The notes beneath the pieces were generated by a model that was given only the letters and a program-made list of their open reading frames with translations, was not told the origin of the DNA and made no database searches. This document shows positions 7,884 through 17,236 of a DNA stretch of 64,000 bases, piece by piece. Origin of the DNA: Janthinobacterium sp. SUN073 (lineage in GTDB: Bacteria; Pseudomonadota; Gammaproteobacteria; Burkholderiales; Burkholderiaceae_D); the NCBI RefSeq assembly GCF_030397665.1, contig NZ_JAPUBT010000004.1, positions 248,001 through 312,000 of the forward strand, given 5' to 3'. Position 1 is the first letter of the stretch; every line of letters begins with the position of its first letter. The position numbers and the translations under genes are program-made.

Positions 7884-8600
7884 TTACTTCTGGCAGTCGA
7901 TCACTTTAAAATCTTTCGAATAACAGATGCGCAGCTCGCCCGAGTGCTTTTCATAGCCGAGCCAGCGGCCCTTCAGTTGCGGGTTGTGCTGCTTCATCCA
8001 CTGGAACAACTCGTTTTTCGGCATGCTGGTGTCCGGCAACGTCAAGGCCTGGAACAGTTCGCGTTCTTTCTCGAAATACTGCTTGGCCGTACCGAAATCG
8101 CAAGCGCCATGCTTTTCCCATTCTCCCTGCAGCAAGGCTTCGCCGGGCTGCATGCACATGTAAGGCAGGATCTCCGACGGCGCCAGCTTCGGCAAATTGC
8201 CCTTGCAATAGCGCGGATGCATGTCCGTCTTGCGCGGCGGCGTCACGGAAATGTCTTCGCACGTGGCCGGATTGGCCGACTGCGCCCACAAGCCATGCAC
8301 GATCCAGCCGAAGTGGTTGCTCTCGGCACACTGGAAGGCGGCCTTTTTCGAGACTTCCCCACGGCGGCGCTGGCTGTCGCAAAAGCCTGGCGACCACGAC
8401 AGCGCCAGCATGAAGTAATCGGTGGGCACGTTGGTGCTTTGCTTGTAGCACGTGTTTTTCTCGTCCGACGGCTTGACGTCATAGTCGTAATAGCTGACGT
8501 TGCGCGGAATGGCGCAGGTGGCGTCGGACGCGTGGACGGCGCCAGCGGACAGGCTGAGGAAAACGGCGGCCAGGGCGGGCAAGACAGTTCTCAATTGCAT
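7884..8600 (-). CDS. Secreted ribonuclease T2 family protein
   Basis: 238 residues with a Sec signal peptide (cleavage after AGAVHA, about residue 24). Both catalytic segments are intact: CAS I as WIVHGLWAQ and CAS II as EWEKHGAC, which supply the His and Glu residues used for acid-base cleavage of RNA through a 2',3'-cyclic phosphate. Several cysteines are consistent with disulfides. The protein should act in the periplasm or outside the cell, scavenging nucleotides. It lies downstream of ilvE on the same strand, but a terminator separates them. Confidence 0.95.
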   Translation of the reverse strand: MQLRTVLPALAAVFLSLSAGAVHASDATCAIPRNVSYYDYDVKPSDEKNTCYKQSTNVPTDYFMLALSWSPGFCDSQRRRGEVSKKAAFQCAESNHFGWIVHGLWAQSANPATCEDISVTPPRKTDMHPRYCKGNLPKLAPSEILPYMCMQPGEALLQGEWEKHGACDFGTAKQYFEKERELFQALTLPDTSMPKNELFQWMKQHNPQLKGRWLGYEKHSGELRICYSKDFKVIDCQK

Positions 8601-8621
8601 CGTGTTTCCTTTTCAAGATAT

Positions 8622-8648
8622 AAAAACGCCGGCAACAGAGTGCCGGCG
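8622..8648 (-). terminator. Rho-independent terminator of ilvE
   Basis: On the minus strand CGCCGGCA-N6-TGCCGGCG (8627-8648) is followed by five T (8622-8626). It lies about 25 bp past the ilvE stop and just before the start of the RNase T2 gene. Confidence 0.9.
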
Positions 8649-8672
8649 CGGTAGTGAAATTACACCATCAAC

Positions 8673-9773
8673 TTAGCAAACCGTATGCATCCAGCCGTGC
8701 GTATCAGGAGCCGTGCCATGCTGCAAGCCCAGCAGCGCTTCACGCAGGGCCAGCGTGACGGCGCCGTTTTCATTGTTGTTGATGGTCATTTCAAAGCCGT
8801 TGGCCTTGGCCACGCCCACCGGCGTGATGACGGCGGCCGTGCCGCAGGCGAACACTTCGGTCATGCGGCCCGAAGCGATGTCGTCGCGCCATTGCTGGAC
8901 GGACAATTTACGCTCTTGCGTCGCATAGCCGAGGTCTTTCGCCATTTCCAGCAAGCTGCGGCGGGTGATGCCTGGCAGCAAGGTGCCCGTCAGTTCCGGC
9001 GTCACGACCGTGACTTTCTCGCCATCTTTATAGACGAAGAACAAATTCATGCCACCCATTTCTTCGATGAATTCACGGTGCACGGCATCGAGCCAGACGA
9101 CCTGGTCGCAGCCTTTTTCCTGTGCTTGCGACTGGGCCATCAGGCTGGCCGCGTAGTTGCCCGCGCACTTGGCTTCACCGGTGCCGCCGGGTGCGGCGCG
9201 CACGAAGTCTTCGCTGATCCACACGGTGACGGGTTTCACGCCTTTCGGGAAATAGGCGCCGGCCGGCGAGGCAAACAGCACGAACAGGTATTCTTCCGAA
9301 GGGCGCACGCCCAGGTAAGGATCGGTGGCGATCATCAGCGGACGCATGTACAAACTTTCGCCCGTGTTCTTCGGCACCCAGTTGCGGTCTTGCGCAATCA
9401 GCGCATCGCCCGCTTCCAGGAACAGCTCGACAGGAATGGCCGGCATGGCCAGGCGCGCGGCGCTGCGGTTGAAGCGTTCGGCATTTTGTTCTGGACGGAA
9501 AGTCTTGATGCTGCCATCAGGCTGGGCAAACGCCTTGTAGCCTTCGAAGATGGCCTGGCCGTAGTGCAGCGAAGAAGCGGACGGGTCCAGCGTCAAAGGG
9601 CCGTAAGCCTTCAGTTCACCTTGCTGCCACTTGCCGTCACGGTAAGGAATCACCACCATATGGTCGGTGAAGATGCGGCCGAAGGCGGGATTGACCATGC
9701 GCGCGGCGCGCTCGGCGTCGGACAGGGGGTGGGCGGACGGGGTGACGACGAGATTCGGTGTGGAAGTGGTCAT
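8673..9773 (-). CDS. ilvE: Branched-chain amino acid aminotransferase
   Basis: 366 residues. A PLP-dependent fold-type IV transaminase for the last step of Val, Leu and Ile synthesis and the first step of their breakdown. The length and the segment EAKCAGNYAASLMAQ, with the Schiff-base lysine, place it in the longer BCAT2-like group rather than the ~310-residue E. coli form. It is cytosolic and monocistronic, with its own terminator. leuA in the same window serves the same pathway but is 40 kb away. Confidence 0.95.
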   Translation of the reverse strand: MTTSTPNLVVTPSAHPLSDAERAARMVNPAFGRIFTDHMVVIPYRDGKWQQGELKAYGPLTLDPSASSLHYGQAIFEGYKAFAQPDGSIKTFRPEQNAERFNRSAARLAMPAIPVELFLEAGDALIAQDRNWVPKNTGESLYMRPLMIATDPYLGVRPSEEYLFVLFASPAGAYFPKGVKPVTVWISEDFVRAAPGGTGEAKCAGNYAASLMAQSQAQEKGCDQVVWLDAVHREFIEEMGGMNLFFVYKDGEKVTVVTPELTGTLLPGITRRSLLEMAKDLGYATQERKLSVQQWRDDIASGRMTEVFACGTAAVITPVGVAKANGFEMTINNNENGAVTLALREALLGLQHGTAPDTHGWMHTVC

Positions 9774-9879
9774 GGCGGCAATGGGAACTAGTGAACAGTA
9801 TCCCTATTGTAGCGCCTATAGCGGCCAATCAGGCAAACGAGGATGGCCCCCGCCCCGCGAAAACAGAGCGCCATCATTT

Positions 9880-9898
9880 GCGAATGATTCTCGTTTGC
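9880..9898. promoter_or_regulatory. Fur-box-like site and promoter of the PepSY-reductase gene
   Basis: GCGAATGATTCTCGTTTGC matches 12 of 19 positions of the GATAATGATAATCATTATC consensus. It sits between a possible -35 (TTGCGA, 9878-9883) and -10 (TAAAAA, 9901-9906) spaced 17 bp, where Fur would block polymerase. This implies iron-repressed expression of the gene starting at 9969. Confidence 0.6.
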
Positions 9899-9968
9899 GT
9901 TAAAAATGTCAGTCTTCTCTTCCCCGCCATGCCTGACGCCCTGCATGGCGGCGCCATCGAAAGCCGCC

Positions 9969-12506
9969 ATGACGACCTCCTCCCTGCCACAACCCCAGCT
10001 GCGCGCCAACGCCGACGAGGCACTGGACACCCGCAAGCAGCAGCGCCAGCCTGACGCCATGTCGCGACAACGGCGCTGGCACTGGAGCTGGAAGCAGCTG
10101 TGGTTTCAATTGCACTGGTTCATCGGCATCACGGCCGGCACGGTGCTGGTGATCATCGGTTTGAGCGGCGCCACCCTGGCCTTCAAGGATGAACTACTCG
10201 ATGGCATGAACCCCGGCGTACGCCATGTGCCCGTGGAAACACGCGCGCCCCTGACACCGTCCCAGCTGGCCAACATCGCTGCAACGGAACACGGCCAGCG
10301 CGTCGCTTCCATCACCATGTATGCAGAAACGGGCGCGGCGCCCCGTTTATTCTTCGCGCCGAAAAACGGCCAACGGCGCGGCGAGTCCATTTATATGCAT
10401 CCGTACACGGGCGCGACCCAGCCGGCGCTAACGGGCGCGGAATTTTTCGAGTGGACGGAGTCGCTGCACCGCTGGCTGCTGCTGCCACGCGATCCGGGCC
10501 GGCAAGTGGCGGGCGCGCTGGCCTTGTGCCTGCTGGGCCTGGCACTCTCCGGCCTGTACCTGCGCTGGCCCCGCCGTCCGCTGGACTGGCGCACCTGGCT
10601 GACCTTCGACCCGGCCCTGAAAGGCCGCTCCTTCCTGTGGAATCTGCACGCCGTGGCCGGCACCTGGTGCCTGGTGGTCTACGTGGCGCTGACCCTGACG
10701 GGCATTTACTGGAGCTATGACGTGGTGCGCGACAACATCGACGCCTGGGCCGGCAAGCCCCCACGGGTGGCGCAAGCACCGGGCAAGAAAGGCACGTCGA
10801 AGGAGTCATCGCCGGCCGTCGACATCGGCACCGCCTGGAGCAGCTTCCAGCAACACGCCCCCGACTGGACCCTGGCCAGCGTGCGCCTGCCCGTGCGCGC
10901 CGGCGAAGCCGTGCAATTCACCTGGCTGGCCAGCGATGCGCCGCACGAGCGGGCGCGCAGCCGCATGAGCATTGCCCCGGCCGACGGCACGCTCACGGAA
11001 AACGAGCCGTACAGCCAGCAAGCGCTGGGAGCACGCCTCGTCAACATCATTTATCCGCTACACATGGGCACGTATTTCGGCTTGCCGGGCCGCATCATCG
11101 TCACCCTGGCCAGCCTGGGCCTGCCCCTGTTCGCCGTCACGGGATGGATGTTGTATCTGGGCCGCCGCAAGGCCAAGCGCGCCGTGCAGGCGCAGCGGGC
11201 TCTGCTGACTGGCATTCCGGGCAAGACGGACACGGGCTTGCCCACCCTGGTGGCCTACGCCAGCCAGTCGGGTCAGGCCGAGCGCCTGGCGCTGGAAAGC
11301 GCGCGCGCCCTGCAGCAGGCGGGGGTAGCCGTCGATGTGCAGTCGCTGGACCGCTTTGATCCCGCGCAATTGCGCCAGTACGAGCGGGCCCTGGTCGTCG
11401 CCAGCACCTTTGGCGAAGGCGAGGCGCCGGACGGCACGCGCCGCTTCGCGCGCCTGCTGCAGCAAACATCGGGCACGCCGCTGGCCGGCCTGGCAGTGGG
11501 CATGCTGGCCCTGGGCGACCGCCATTACAGCGACTTCTGCGGCTTCGGCCATGCGCTGGAGCGGCAATTGCGCACGCTGGGCGCCACGCCATTGTTCCCC
11601 CTGATCGAAGTCGACAAGCACGACCCCGCCGCCCTGGCTGACTGGTCGCAAGCGCTGGCCCGTTGCAGCGGCAGCGCCATCGACGCCATCGGCGTACAGG
11701 AACAGGCATCGTACGAAGACTGGCGTTTGCTGCGCCGCGTGCTGCTCAACCCTGGCAGCCTGGGCGGCGAACTGCATGAAATCACCTTGACGGGTCCGGC
11801 CGGTGCCACCTGGGAAGCGGGCGCGCTGGCGGAAATCATCGGATGCAACGCGGACGGCAGCGAGCGTGACGCGCAGGGTGAGCATAAAGCCCAGCATGCG
11901 CCGCGCAGCTACTCGCTCGCTTCGCTGCCATCGGATGGCGAACTGCAGTTGCTGGTGCGCCAGGAACGCCATGCGGGCAGCGCAAACGAGGGGTACGGCA
12001 TCTGTTCCGGCTGGCTCACGCGCTTCGCGCCACTGGGTAGCCCCATCCGTTTGCGCCTGCAAGCCAATCCCGCCTTCGCCCCCGCCCTCGTCGACGTGCC
12101 CTGCATTTTTATCGGCAACGGTTCCGGCCTCGCGGGCCTGCGTGCGCATCTGCGCGCGCGCCAGCGGGCGGGGCTGGCACGCAACTGGCTGCTGTTTGGC
12201 GAACGGCAGCAAGCTTTTGACAGCGTCTGCGGCGCAGAGTTGCAAGGCTGGCTGAACGCTGGCCACCTGGCGCGCCTGGACCGTGTCTTCTCGCGCGATG
12301 GTGAAACACGACAATACGTGCAAGACCGCCTGCGTGACCATGCCGACGAACTGCGCGACTGGCTGGCGCAAGGCGCCATCGTCTACGTGTGCGGCAGCCT
12401 GCAAGGCATGGCGGCAGGAATCGATGCTGTGCTGCAAGAAGTGCTGGGCCAGGAAGGCCTCGACGCCCTGCTGGCGGCGGGACGCTACCGCCGCGACGTG
12501 TATTGA
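9969..12506 (+). CDS. PepSY-domain membrane protein fused to flavodoxin and FAD/NAD reductase
   Basis: About 845 residues. The N-terminal half is a PepSY_TM module with four TM helices and membrane histidines (LHWFIG, LHRWLL, NLHAVAG, LHMGTYFG) that could bind haem. A flavodoxin domain follows (YASQSGQAERLALE to STFGEGEAPDG). The end is a sulfite-reductase/CPR-like FAD-NAD(P)H half (RSYSLASLPSDG, FIGNGSGLAGLRAHL). Such proteins pass electrons from NADPH across the membrane, and many reduce ferric siderophores in the periplasm. The Fur-like promoter agrees with that. I prefer the ATG at 9969 because the ATG at 9906 overlaps the predicted -10. Confidence 0.88.
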   Translation: MTTSSLPQPQLRANADEALDTRKQQRQPDAMSRQRRWHWSWKQLWFQLHWFIGITAGTVLVIIGLSGATLAFKDELLDGMNPGVRHVPVETRAPLTPSQLANIAATEHGQRVASITMYAETGAAPRLFFAPKNGQRRGESIYMHPYTGATQPALTGAEFFEWTESLHRWLLLPRDPGRQVAGALALCLLGLALSGLYLRWPRRPLDWRTWLTFDPALKGRSFLWNLHAVAGTWCLVVYVALTLTGIYWSYDVVRDNIDAWAGKPPRVAQAPGKKGTSKESSPAVDIGTAWSSFQQHAPDWTLASVRLPVRAGEAVQFTWLASDAPHERARSRMSIAPADGTLTENEPYSQQALGARLVNIIYPLHMGTYFGLPGRIIVTLASLGLPLFAVTGWMLYLGRRKAKRAVQAQRALLTGIPGKTDTGLPTLVAYASQSGQAERLALESARALQQAGVAVDVQSLDRFDPAQLRQYERALVVASTFGEGEAPDGTRRFARLLQQTSGTPLAGLAVGMLALGDRHYSDFCGFGHALERQLRTLGATPLFPLIEVDKHDPAALADWSQALARCSGSAIDAIGVQEQASYEDWRLLRRVLLNPGSLGGELHEITLTGPAGATWEAGALAEIIGCNADGSERDAQGEHKAQHAPRSYSLASLPSDGELQLLVRQERHAGSANEGYGICSGWLTRFAPLGSPIRLRLQANPAFAPALVDVPCIFIGNGSGLAGLRAHLRARQRAGLARNWLLFGERQQAFDSVCGAELQGWLNAGHLARLDRVFSRDGETRQYVQDRLRDHADELRDWLAQGAIVYVCGSLQGMAAGIDAVLQEVLGQEGLDALLAAGRYRRDVY

Positions 12507-12643
12507 TCTGCCTCAGCACATTGCCAGCACCGCCCGGCTATGTGGGCGGGCGCACAGTCGGCGCCAGCCATCGGATTAAAGTGGGGATATCGCGGCATGG
12601 GGACAAACCCGCGCCGCGCCACTCACTATCTGCGAGGCACCCC

Positions 12644-12829
12644 ATGAAAAACCCCTGGATGAGCATGTACCTGAGCGCGGCCAACCGCATCGCCAACACG
12701 GCGCGCGGTCACGCCACGGCCGCCGTCAAGCGCGAAGCGGCGAAGAGTACGCGGCAGTTGACGCAAGTGTGGTTCGACTCCTTCCTGCCGCCAACTGGCA
12801 AGGCACGGCGCAGCCGCAAGGCCAAATAA
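12644..12829 (+). CDS. Small basic hypothetical protein
   Basis: 61 residues starting MKNPWMSMYLSAANRIAN and ending in a very basic tail (KARRSRKAK), preceded by GCGAGG at a workable distance. No signal peptide or TM helix is seen. The amphipathic Ala/Arg/Lys-rich centre resembles the small phasin-like or nucleoid-like proteins often left as hypothetical in this group, but I cannot name a family. It lies in the 473-bp stretch between the PepSY-reductase gene and the next small gene. Confidence 0.5.
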   Translation: MKNPWMSMYLSAANRIANTARGHATAAVKREAAKSTRQLTQVWFDSFLPPTGKARRSRKAK

Positions 12830-12979
12830 GCCCCTGGCAACAGGCGAACTGGTGCGGTGCATCACAGCAATTAGTTGAAGTTTCAATCAGATGAACTAAA
12901 CTGCAAGCATGGTAGTACATAGGAAGTGACCGGCAGGCGCCGCATCCCCGCGCCGCCACCGGGACACCGGGAGACGACC

Positions 12980-13135
12980 ATGTTGACGCTCAAAGTGCTG
13001 GCCTGCCTTGCCCTGTCGGCCTTGCTGCTCGTGCCCCTCGTGTTGAGGGATACGATGCAGACGTCGTCCGGGCAGCAGCTGCAAGTACCGAATGTAGACG
13101 CACAAGCTCTCTGGGCCCGCTGGCCCAAGCACTAA
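12980..13135 (+). CDS. Small single-pass membrane or secreted peptide
   Basis: 51 residues: MLTLKVLACLALSALLLVPL is one long hydrophobic helix or signal, followed by a short polar tail ending QALWARWPKH. The RBS-like GGGAGACGACC precedes the ATG. It is followed at once by a large hairpin (13152-13232) ending in T5, which would terminate its transcript. Function unknown. Confidence 0.5.
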   Translation: MLTLKVLACLALSALLLVPLVLRDTMQTSSGQQLQVPNVDAQALWARWPKH

Positions 13136-13151
13136 AATACGCGCGGCTGAG

Positions 13152-13232
13152 AAAACGCCGCTGGCGGCGTTGCTTTGACTTGCCGTACTAGCGTACTGTC
13201 TGCGTCAAAGGCGCCTTGCCAGCGGCGTTTTT
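13152..13232 (+). terminator. Large imperfect hairpin with T-run (terminator/repeat-like)
   Basis: The arms 13152-13179 and 13204-13231 are inverted repeats. The outer 14 bp (AAAACGCCGCTGGC with GCCAGCGGCGTTTT) and inner 6 bp are perfect, with a mismatched middle. The loop holds CGTACT-AG-CGTACT. The plus strand ends in TTTTT. The rest of the ~300-bp gap to the hemerythrin gene shows only a short promoter-like AT-rich stretch before 13438. Confidence 0.7.
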
Positions 13233-13438
13233 CAGCGGCGCTCGGTAACACGGCGCATTGATGAAAACCGCTTTGTTACGGTTGGGGAATTGTTCCCTTC
13301 TTGCATTTGTTTTTGTCTCGTTTTCCTCATCCCCCTCTTCACCATACTTTTGATCCAGATCATGGATTTCCCCCTTCGCTGCGGCCACACTGGAACAGTC
13401 CGCTTCACATCGCGACGGACTTAACCGGGAGCATCGGC

Positions 13439-13837
13439 ATGGGTATATCGGCTTGGAAAGATGAGATGGCGCTGGGCGTTCCCGCCATCGACGAGGCGCA
13501 TGAGGCGCTGTTTCAGGAGCTGGCGCGGCTGGGCCAGTTGAGCGACCAGCATTTCAGCGTGGCGTTTCGCGAGCTGATTGCGGCCGTCGAGCGCGATTTC
13601 CGCGAGGAAGAGGATTTGATGGAACAAATCGCCTTCCCCTCGCTGGCGAATCACCGGGAACAGCATGCGCGCGTGCTCAGCGGCTTGCACCATGCGTGGG
13701 CCGCCGTCGATGAAGGCGACCTGGAACAGGGCCGCCATGCGCTCTCGCTGCTGCCGCAATGGCTGATCTTCCACCAGGCCACCATGGACCTGGCCCTGGC
13801 GGCGGCCCTGGAACTGGTGCAGCGCCAGCCCAGCTAG
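13439..13837 (+). CDS. Hemerythrin-family O2-binding protein
   Basis: 132 residues, the size of a stand-alone bacteriohemerythrin. The diiron ligands are visible in order: H in DEAHEALF, E/H in EEEDLMEQ and ANHREQHARVL, and H/D in IFHQATMDLAL. It therefore likely binds O2 reversibly in the cytoplasm as a store, sensor or carrier. I start at the ATG at 13439 with GGGAG eight bases upstream; the longer frame from 13301 is a poor N-terminus. A possible functional partner is the bd oxidase at 22-28 kb, but nothing links them directly. Confidence 0.88.
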   Translation: MGISAWKDEMALGVPAIDEAHEALFQELARLGQLSDQHFSVAFRELIAAVERDFREEEDLMEQIAFPSLANHREQHARVLSGLHHAWAAVDEGDLEQGRHALSLLPQWLIFHQATMDLALAAALELVQRQPS

Positions 13838-13840
13838 CCG

Positions 13841-14677
13841 CTACAGCAGCAGCACCGTGGCTTGCTCGGGCAGGACGACGCGGTAGTGTCCTGGGTATTT
13901 GTCTTCGCCGTCGAAAATCTTGCAAAACACGGGCTGATTGATGTCGTTGACGGCCGGTTCATTCATGGGCAAGGTGGCGATCATTTGCTCGCCATCCATC
14001 AGCTGCAAGGCGCTGCCCCGCTCGGTCGCGCAAAAGGCCAGCGATTGCACATCGCTGGCGAACGGCCGTTTGTACCACGGCGTGATGGCTCGCACGGCGC
14101 GCCGCGCATCGTGCAAGACTTGCCCCACGCGCGTCACATTCCACGCATCGCGCGCCACTGACGGCTGGAGCACGATATTTGCCGTCAGCTCGCCCCTGCC
14201 CTTGTTCACCAGGAAAGTGCCATCCTGCGCGGCGATGTCGTCGTTAAGTGGCACGACAAACACGCCGCCGGCGGACACCTTGATCGGCACGGCAGCGCCA
14301 TTGCCTTGCAGGGCCACGCGCACATCGTCGATGGTGGCACTGAGCTTGGCGGGAATCAGGCGCAGGGCCATGACCACGCTGCCGCTCGACACTTGCCACA
14401 CTTTCCTGGCCGTCAGATAACTCTCGCGGTAAGCCGTGAAACGGATGCGCGGCGCCTTGGCGTCGCTATTGGCCGTGATCGTCACCGTCTGCGATGGCAA
14501 GGCGTCCTCTGCGGGCACCGGTGCCGCCGACGCAGCAGATGTGGCGGATGCGGCATCCATGGCGGGCGGCACGCTGGCACTGTGCAGCGGCGCGGGAACA
14601 GCCGGCGGCGCGTGTTCCTGGGCTTGCCCCAGCGACACGACACACAACCATCCGGCACAAGCGATCCATGTACGCAT
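13841..14677 (-). CDS. Exported hypothetical protein
   Basis: 278 residues. A signal peptide (about 1-20, ending SLGQAQE) is followed by a Pro/Ala/Ser-rich low-complexity linker to about residue 60 and then a predicted beta-rich domain. Two cysteines (AFCATERG and VFCKIFDG) could form a disulfide. I do not recognise a family. It converges with the hemerythrin gene (3 bp between stops) and is divergent from the TonB receptor region, where its promoter may share the Fur-box interval. Confidence 0.7.
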   Translation of the reverse strand: MRTWIACAGWLCVVSLGQAQEHAPPAVPAPLHSASVPPAMDAASATSAASAAPVPAEDALPSQTVTITANSDAKAPRIRFTAYRESYLTARKVWQVSSGSVVMALRLIPAKLSATIDDVRVALQGNGAAVPIKVSAGGVFVVPLNDDIAAQDGTFLVNKGRGELTANIVLQPSVARDAWNVTRVGQVLHDARRAVRAITPWYKRPFASDVQSLAFCATERGSALQLMDGEQMIATLPMNEPAVNDINQPVFCKIFDGEDKYPGHYRVVLPEQATVLLL

Positions 14678-14809
14678 GCATTTCTTTCAATGAGGAAAAT
14701 ATTTTATCAGCCCCCGCATTATCGCAGAAGGCCGGACGATGCGCCTCCATTGGCCTGCCGCACTATGTTGGTGCGCACGCTTGATTATTTGACAAATACC
14801 GCCTATATT

Positions 14810-14828
14810 GATAATGATTCTTATTCAC
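14810..14828. promoter_or_regulatory. Fur box upstream of TonB receptor
   Basis: GATAATGATTCTTATTCAC matches 14 of 19 positions of the Fur consensus, with the first nine identical. It lies 170 bp before the receptor start and about 130 bp from the divergent exported-protein gene, so it could control both. Confidence 0.75.
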
Positions 14829-14998
14829 GAAAGTAATGGGAATCGCGCGCCCTTCTTTTCCACTGCCCGACCGCGCCGGGCCTTGCGGTGGAACTGCTAT
14901 CCAAGCCAGACCACGGGCCAGCCTCATGCCATCCCCCCAGCTACTGCGCACCTCGCCAGACGAGATAGGAAAACACACGACTAAAATATTCCAGGAAA

Positions 14999-17236
14999 AT
15001 GATGCCATCAACGACAGTCTTCCCTTCTTCGCGCCAGCCCGCCTTGCGCCCCCTCCCCCGTTTATTACACATCAGCCTGCTCAGCCTTGCCGCTGGCGTG
15101 GCCCTGCCGGCCCAGGCCGCCGAAGCCGCTGCGGCCGACGTCACCATGCCGGCCGTCACCGTGACCGGCCAGTCGAGAGCGACGACGGAAGGCACGCAAT
15201 CGTACACGGCAGGCGAAACGCGCAGTGCCACGCGCATGGACCTGTCCTTGCGCGAGACGCCGCAATCGGTCAGCGTCATCACGCGCCAGCTGCTCGACGA
15301 CCTGGGCGCCGTGCGCCTGGACCAGGCGCTGGCGCAGACGACGGGCATCCAGGTGGGCCAGAACGACACGGAGCGCACGCGGTTTTATGCGCGCGGCTTC
15401 GGCATCAACAATCTCCAGATCGACGGCATGGCGCGCGGCGGCAATGCGCCGCTGCAAGACACCATCCTGTACGACCGCATCGAGGTCGTGCGTGGCGCCA
15501 CGGGCCTGATGGGAGGCACGGGCGACCCGTCGGCCACCATCAACATGATACGCAAGCGGCCGACGAAAGAGTTCCAGGCCAGCGCCGGCCTCATCATGGG
15601 CCGCTGGGATGACCAGCGCTTCGAAGCCGACCTCTCCACGCCGCTGAACGCGGAGGGCAGCGTGCGCGCACGCACGGCCCTGGCCTGGCAAAGACGCGAT
15701 TCCTATCTGGACATGTATCACGAGCGCAAGACAGTCGGCATGGTCATCCTTGAGGCGGACTTGCGCCCCGGCACCCTGCTGACGGCCGGCGTCGACTTCC
15801 AGGACAACAAGCCCACGGGCGCCACCTGGGGCGCCGTGCCCTACTGGAACGCGGACGGTAGCCTGGCCAACTTGCCGCGCAACACCAGCTGGACGACGCC
15901 ATGGAGCACCTGGGCCGAAAAGCAGCACACGGTATTCACGTCGCTGGACCAGCACCTGCCCGGCAACTGGAACATGCACCTGGGCTATGCGCGCACGGAA
16001 AGCACGAACCGCACCACTGCTCTCTATGCGGGCAAAGGTTATCCCGATCCCGCAACGGGCACAGGCATGGAACTGTGGACGGGCGCCTGGGGCGCAGGCA
16101 AGAACACGGGCGACAATTTCGACGTGTACGCCAGCGGTCCCTTCACCTTGCTGGGGCGCAAGCATACGGCCATCGTCGGCTGGAACGGCGGCAACCAGCG
16201 CTCGCGCTCACTGGGCGGCAAAGCGGAAATCAATTACTCGAAATTCCTCCCCGATTACCGCAGCTGGACAGGCAACATCCCCCGCCCCGTGTTCCACCCG
16301 GACGGCTCGCACACGGAAACCGTGACGCGCCTGGCAGGTGGCTATGTGGCCACGCGATTGAGCCTGGCCGACCCGCTGCACGTGATTATCGGCGCGCGCA
16401 GCAGTACTTACCGCACGGACACGCGCAGCTACAACACGCAAGGCGCGTACACGGGCAGCGGCGACTTCGTGGAAACGCGCAATGAAGTCACGCCGTATGT
16501 GGGCGCCGTGTACGACATCAACAAGCAATATTCGGCCTACGCCAGCTTTACGCAGCTGTTCAACCCGCAATCGAGCAAGGACCGCAACAACCAGTTCCTG
16601 GCGCCGGAAACGGGCGACAATGCAGAGTTGGGCATCAAGGGCGAATTTTATGAAGGCAAGCTGAACGCGTCGGCCGCCCTGTACCATACGAAGAAAAAGA
16701 ACATGGCCGAGCTGGACCGCACGGTACCACCCGGCTTCCTGCTGCCCGACGGCGGCCAGGCCATGGTGGCCAATGGCGCCGGCGTGACGGCCAAGGGCGT
16801 CGAGTTCGACGTCTCCGGCCAGATCACGCCCGCCTGGGAAGCGAGCGGCGGCTATACCTATCTGCACGCGGCCGAGGCCGATGGCCGCCGCGCCGCCACC
16901 ACGCAGCCGCGCCACTTGCTGCGCCTGGCCACCAGCTACCGCTTCGACGGCCACCTGGCCGGCCTGAAAGCGGGCGCCAGCATGACGGCGCAAAGCGCCA
17001 CCTACAGCGAATCGTGGTACGGCCGCCCGCCAACGGGCGAGATGACGAATATCCCGCAGGCCGGCTATGCACTGGTCAACGCCATGGCCAGCTATGCCAT
17101 CAACCGCCACGCCAGCGTGCAGCTGAACGTGAATAACTTGCTAGATAAAAAGTATTACCGCAACGTGGGCTTCTTCGATGGCGTGTTCTGGGGTGAGCCG
17201 CGCAACATCAGCCTGGCCGTGCGCACGGCGTTTTAA
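14999..17236 (+). CDS. TonB-dependent siderophore receptor
   Basis: 745 residues. An outer-membrane ferric-siderophore transporter of the FhuE/FpvA type. The signal peptide ends near VALPAQA (about residue 40). A TonB-box-like segment VTMPAVTVTG follows, then the plug (RETPQSVSVITRQLLDDLG, FYARGFGINNLQIDG, RIEVVRGATGLMGGTGDPSA) and a 22-strand barrel ending in a C-terminal aromatic residue (RTAF). The start ATG is preceded by AGGA, and a second ATG follows at once. The Fur box lies upstream and a Fur-box-linked PepSY reductase 2.5 kb away. No siderophore synthesis genes are in the window, so it may take up xenosiderophores. Confidence 0.95.
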   Translation: MMPSTTVFPSSRQPALRPLPRLLHISLLSLAAGVALPAQAAEAAAADVTMPAVTVTGQSRATTEGTQSYTAGETRSATRMDLSLRETPQSVSVITRQLLDDLGAVRLDQALAQTTGIQVGQNDTERTRFYARGFGINNLQIDGMARGGNAPLQDTILYDRIEVVRGATGLMGGTGDPSATINMIRKRPTKEFQASAGLIMGRWDDQRFEADLSTPLNAEGSVRARTALAWQRRDSYLDMYHERKTVGMVILEADLRPGTLLTAGVDFQDNKPTGATWGAVPYWNADGSLANLPRNTSWTTPWSTWAEKQHTVFTSLDQHLPGNWNMHLGYARTESTNRTTALYAGKGYPDPATGTGMELWTGAWGAGKNTGDNFDVYASGPFTLLGRKHTAIVGWNGGNQRSRSLGGKAEINYSKFLPDYRSWTGNIPRPVFHPDGSHTETVTRLAGGYVATRLSLADPLHVIIGARSSTYRTDTRSYNTQGAYTGSGDFVETRNEVTPYVGAVYDINKQYSAYASFTQLFNPQSSKDRNNQFLAPETGDNAELGIKGEFYEGKLNASAALYHTKKKNMAELDRTVPPGFLLPDGGQAMVANGAGVTAKGVEFDVSGQITPAWEASGGYTYLHAAEADGRRAATTQPRHLLRLATSYRFDGHLAGLKAGASMTAQSATYSESWYGRPPTGEMTNIPQAGYALVNAMASYAINRHASVQLNVNNLLDKKYYRNVGFFDGVFWGEPRNISLAVRTAF

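Noticed and set aside
11058-12437. 459-codon minus-strand frame opposite the PepSY-reductase gene
   Set aside because: Low-complexity antisense frame; the sense strand has flavodoxin and reductase motifs and a promoter.
14836-15612. 258-codon frame overlapping the TonB receptor start
   Set aside because: It runs into the receptor in another frame and becomes Arg/His-rich; the upstream part is a leader without a good RBS.
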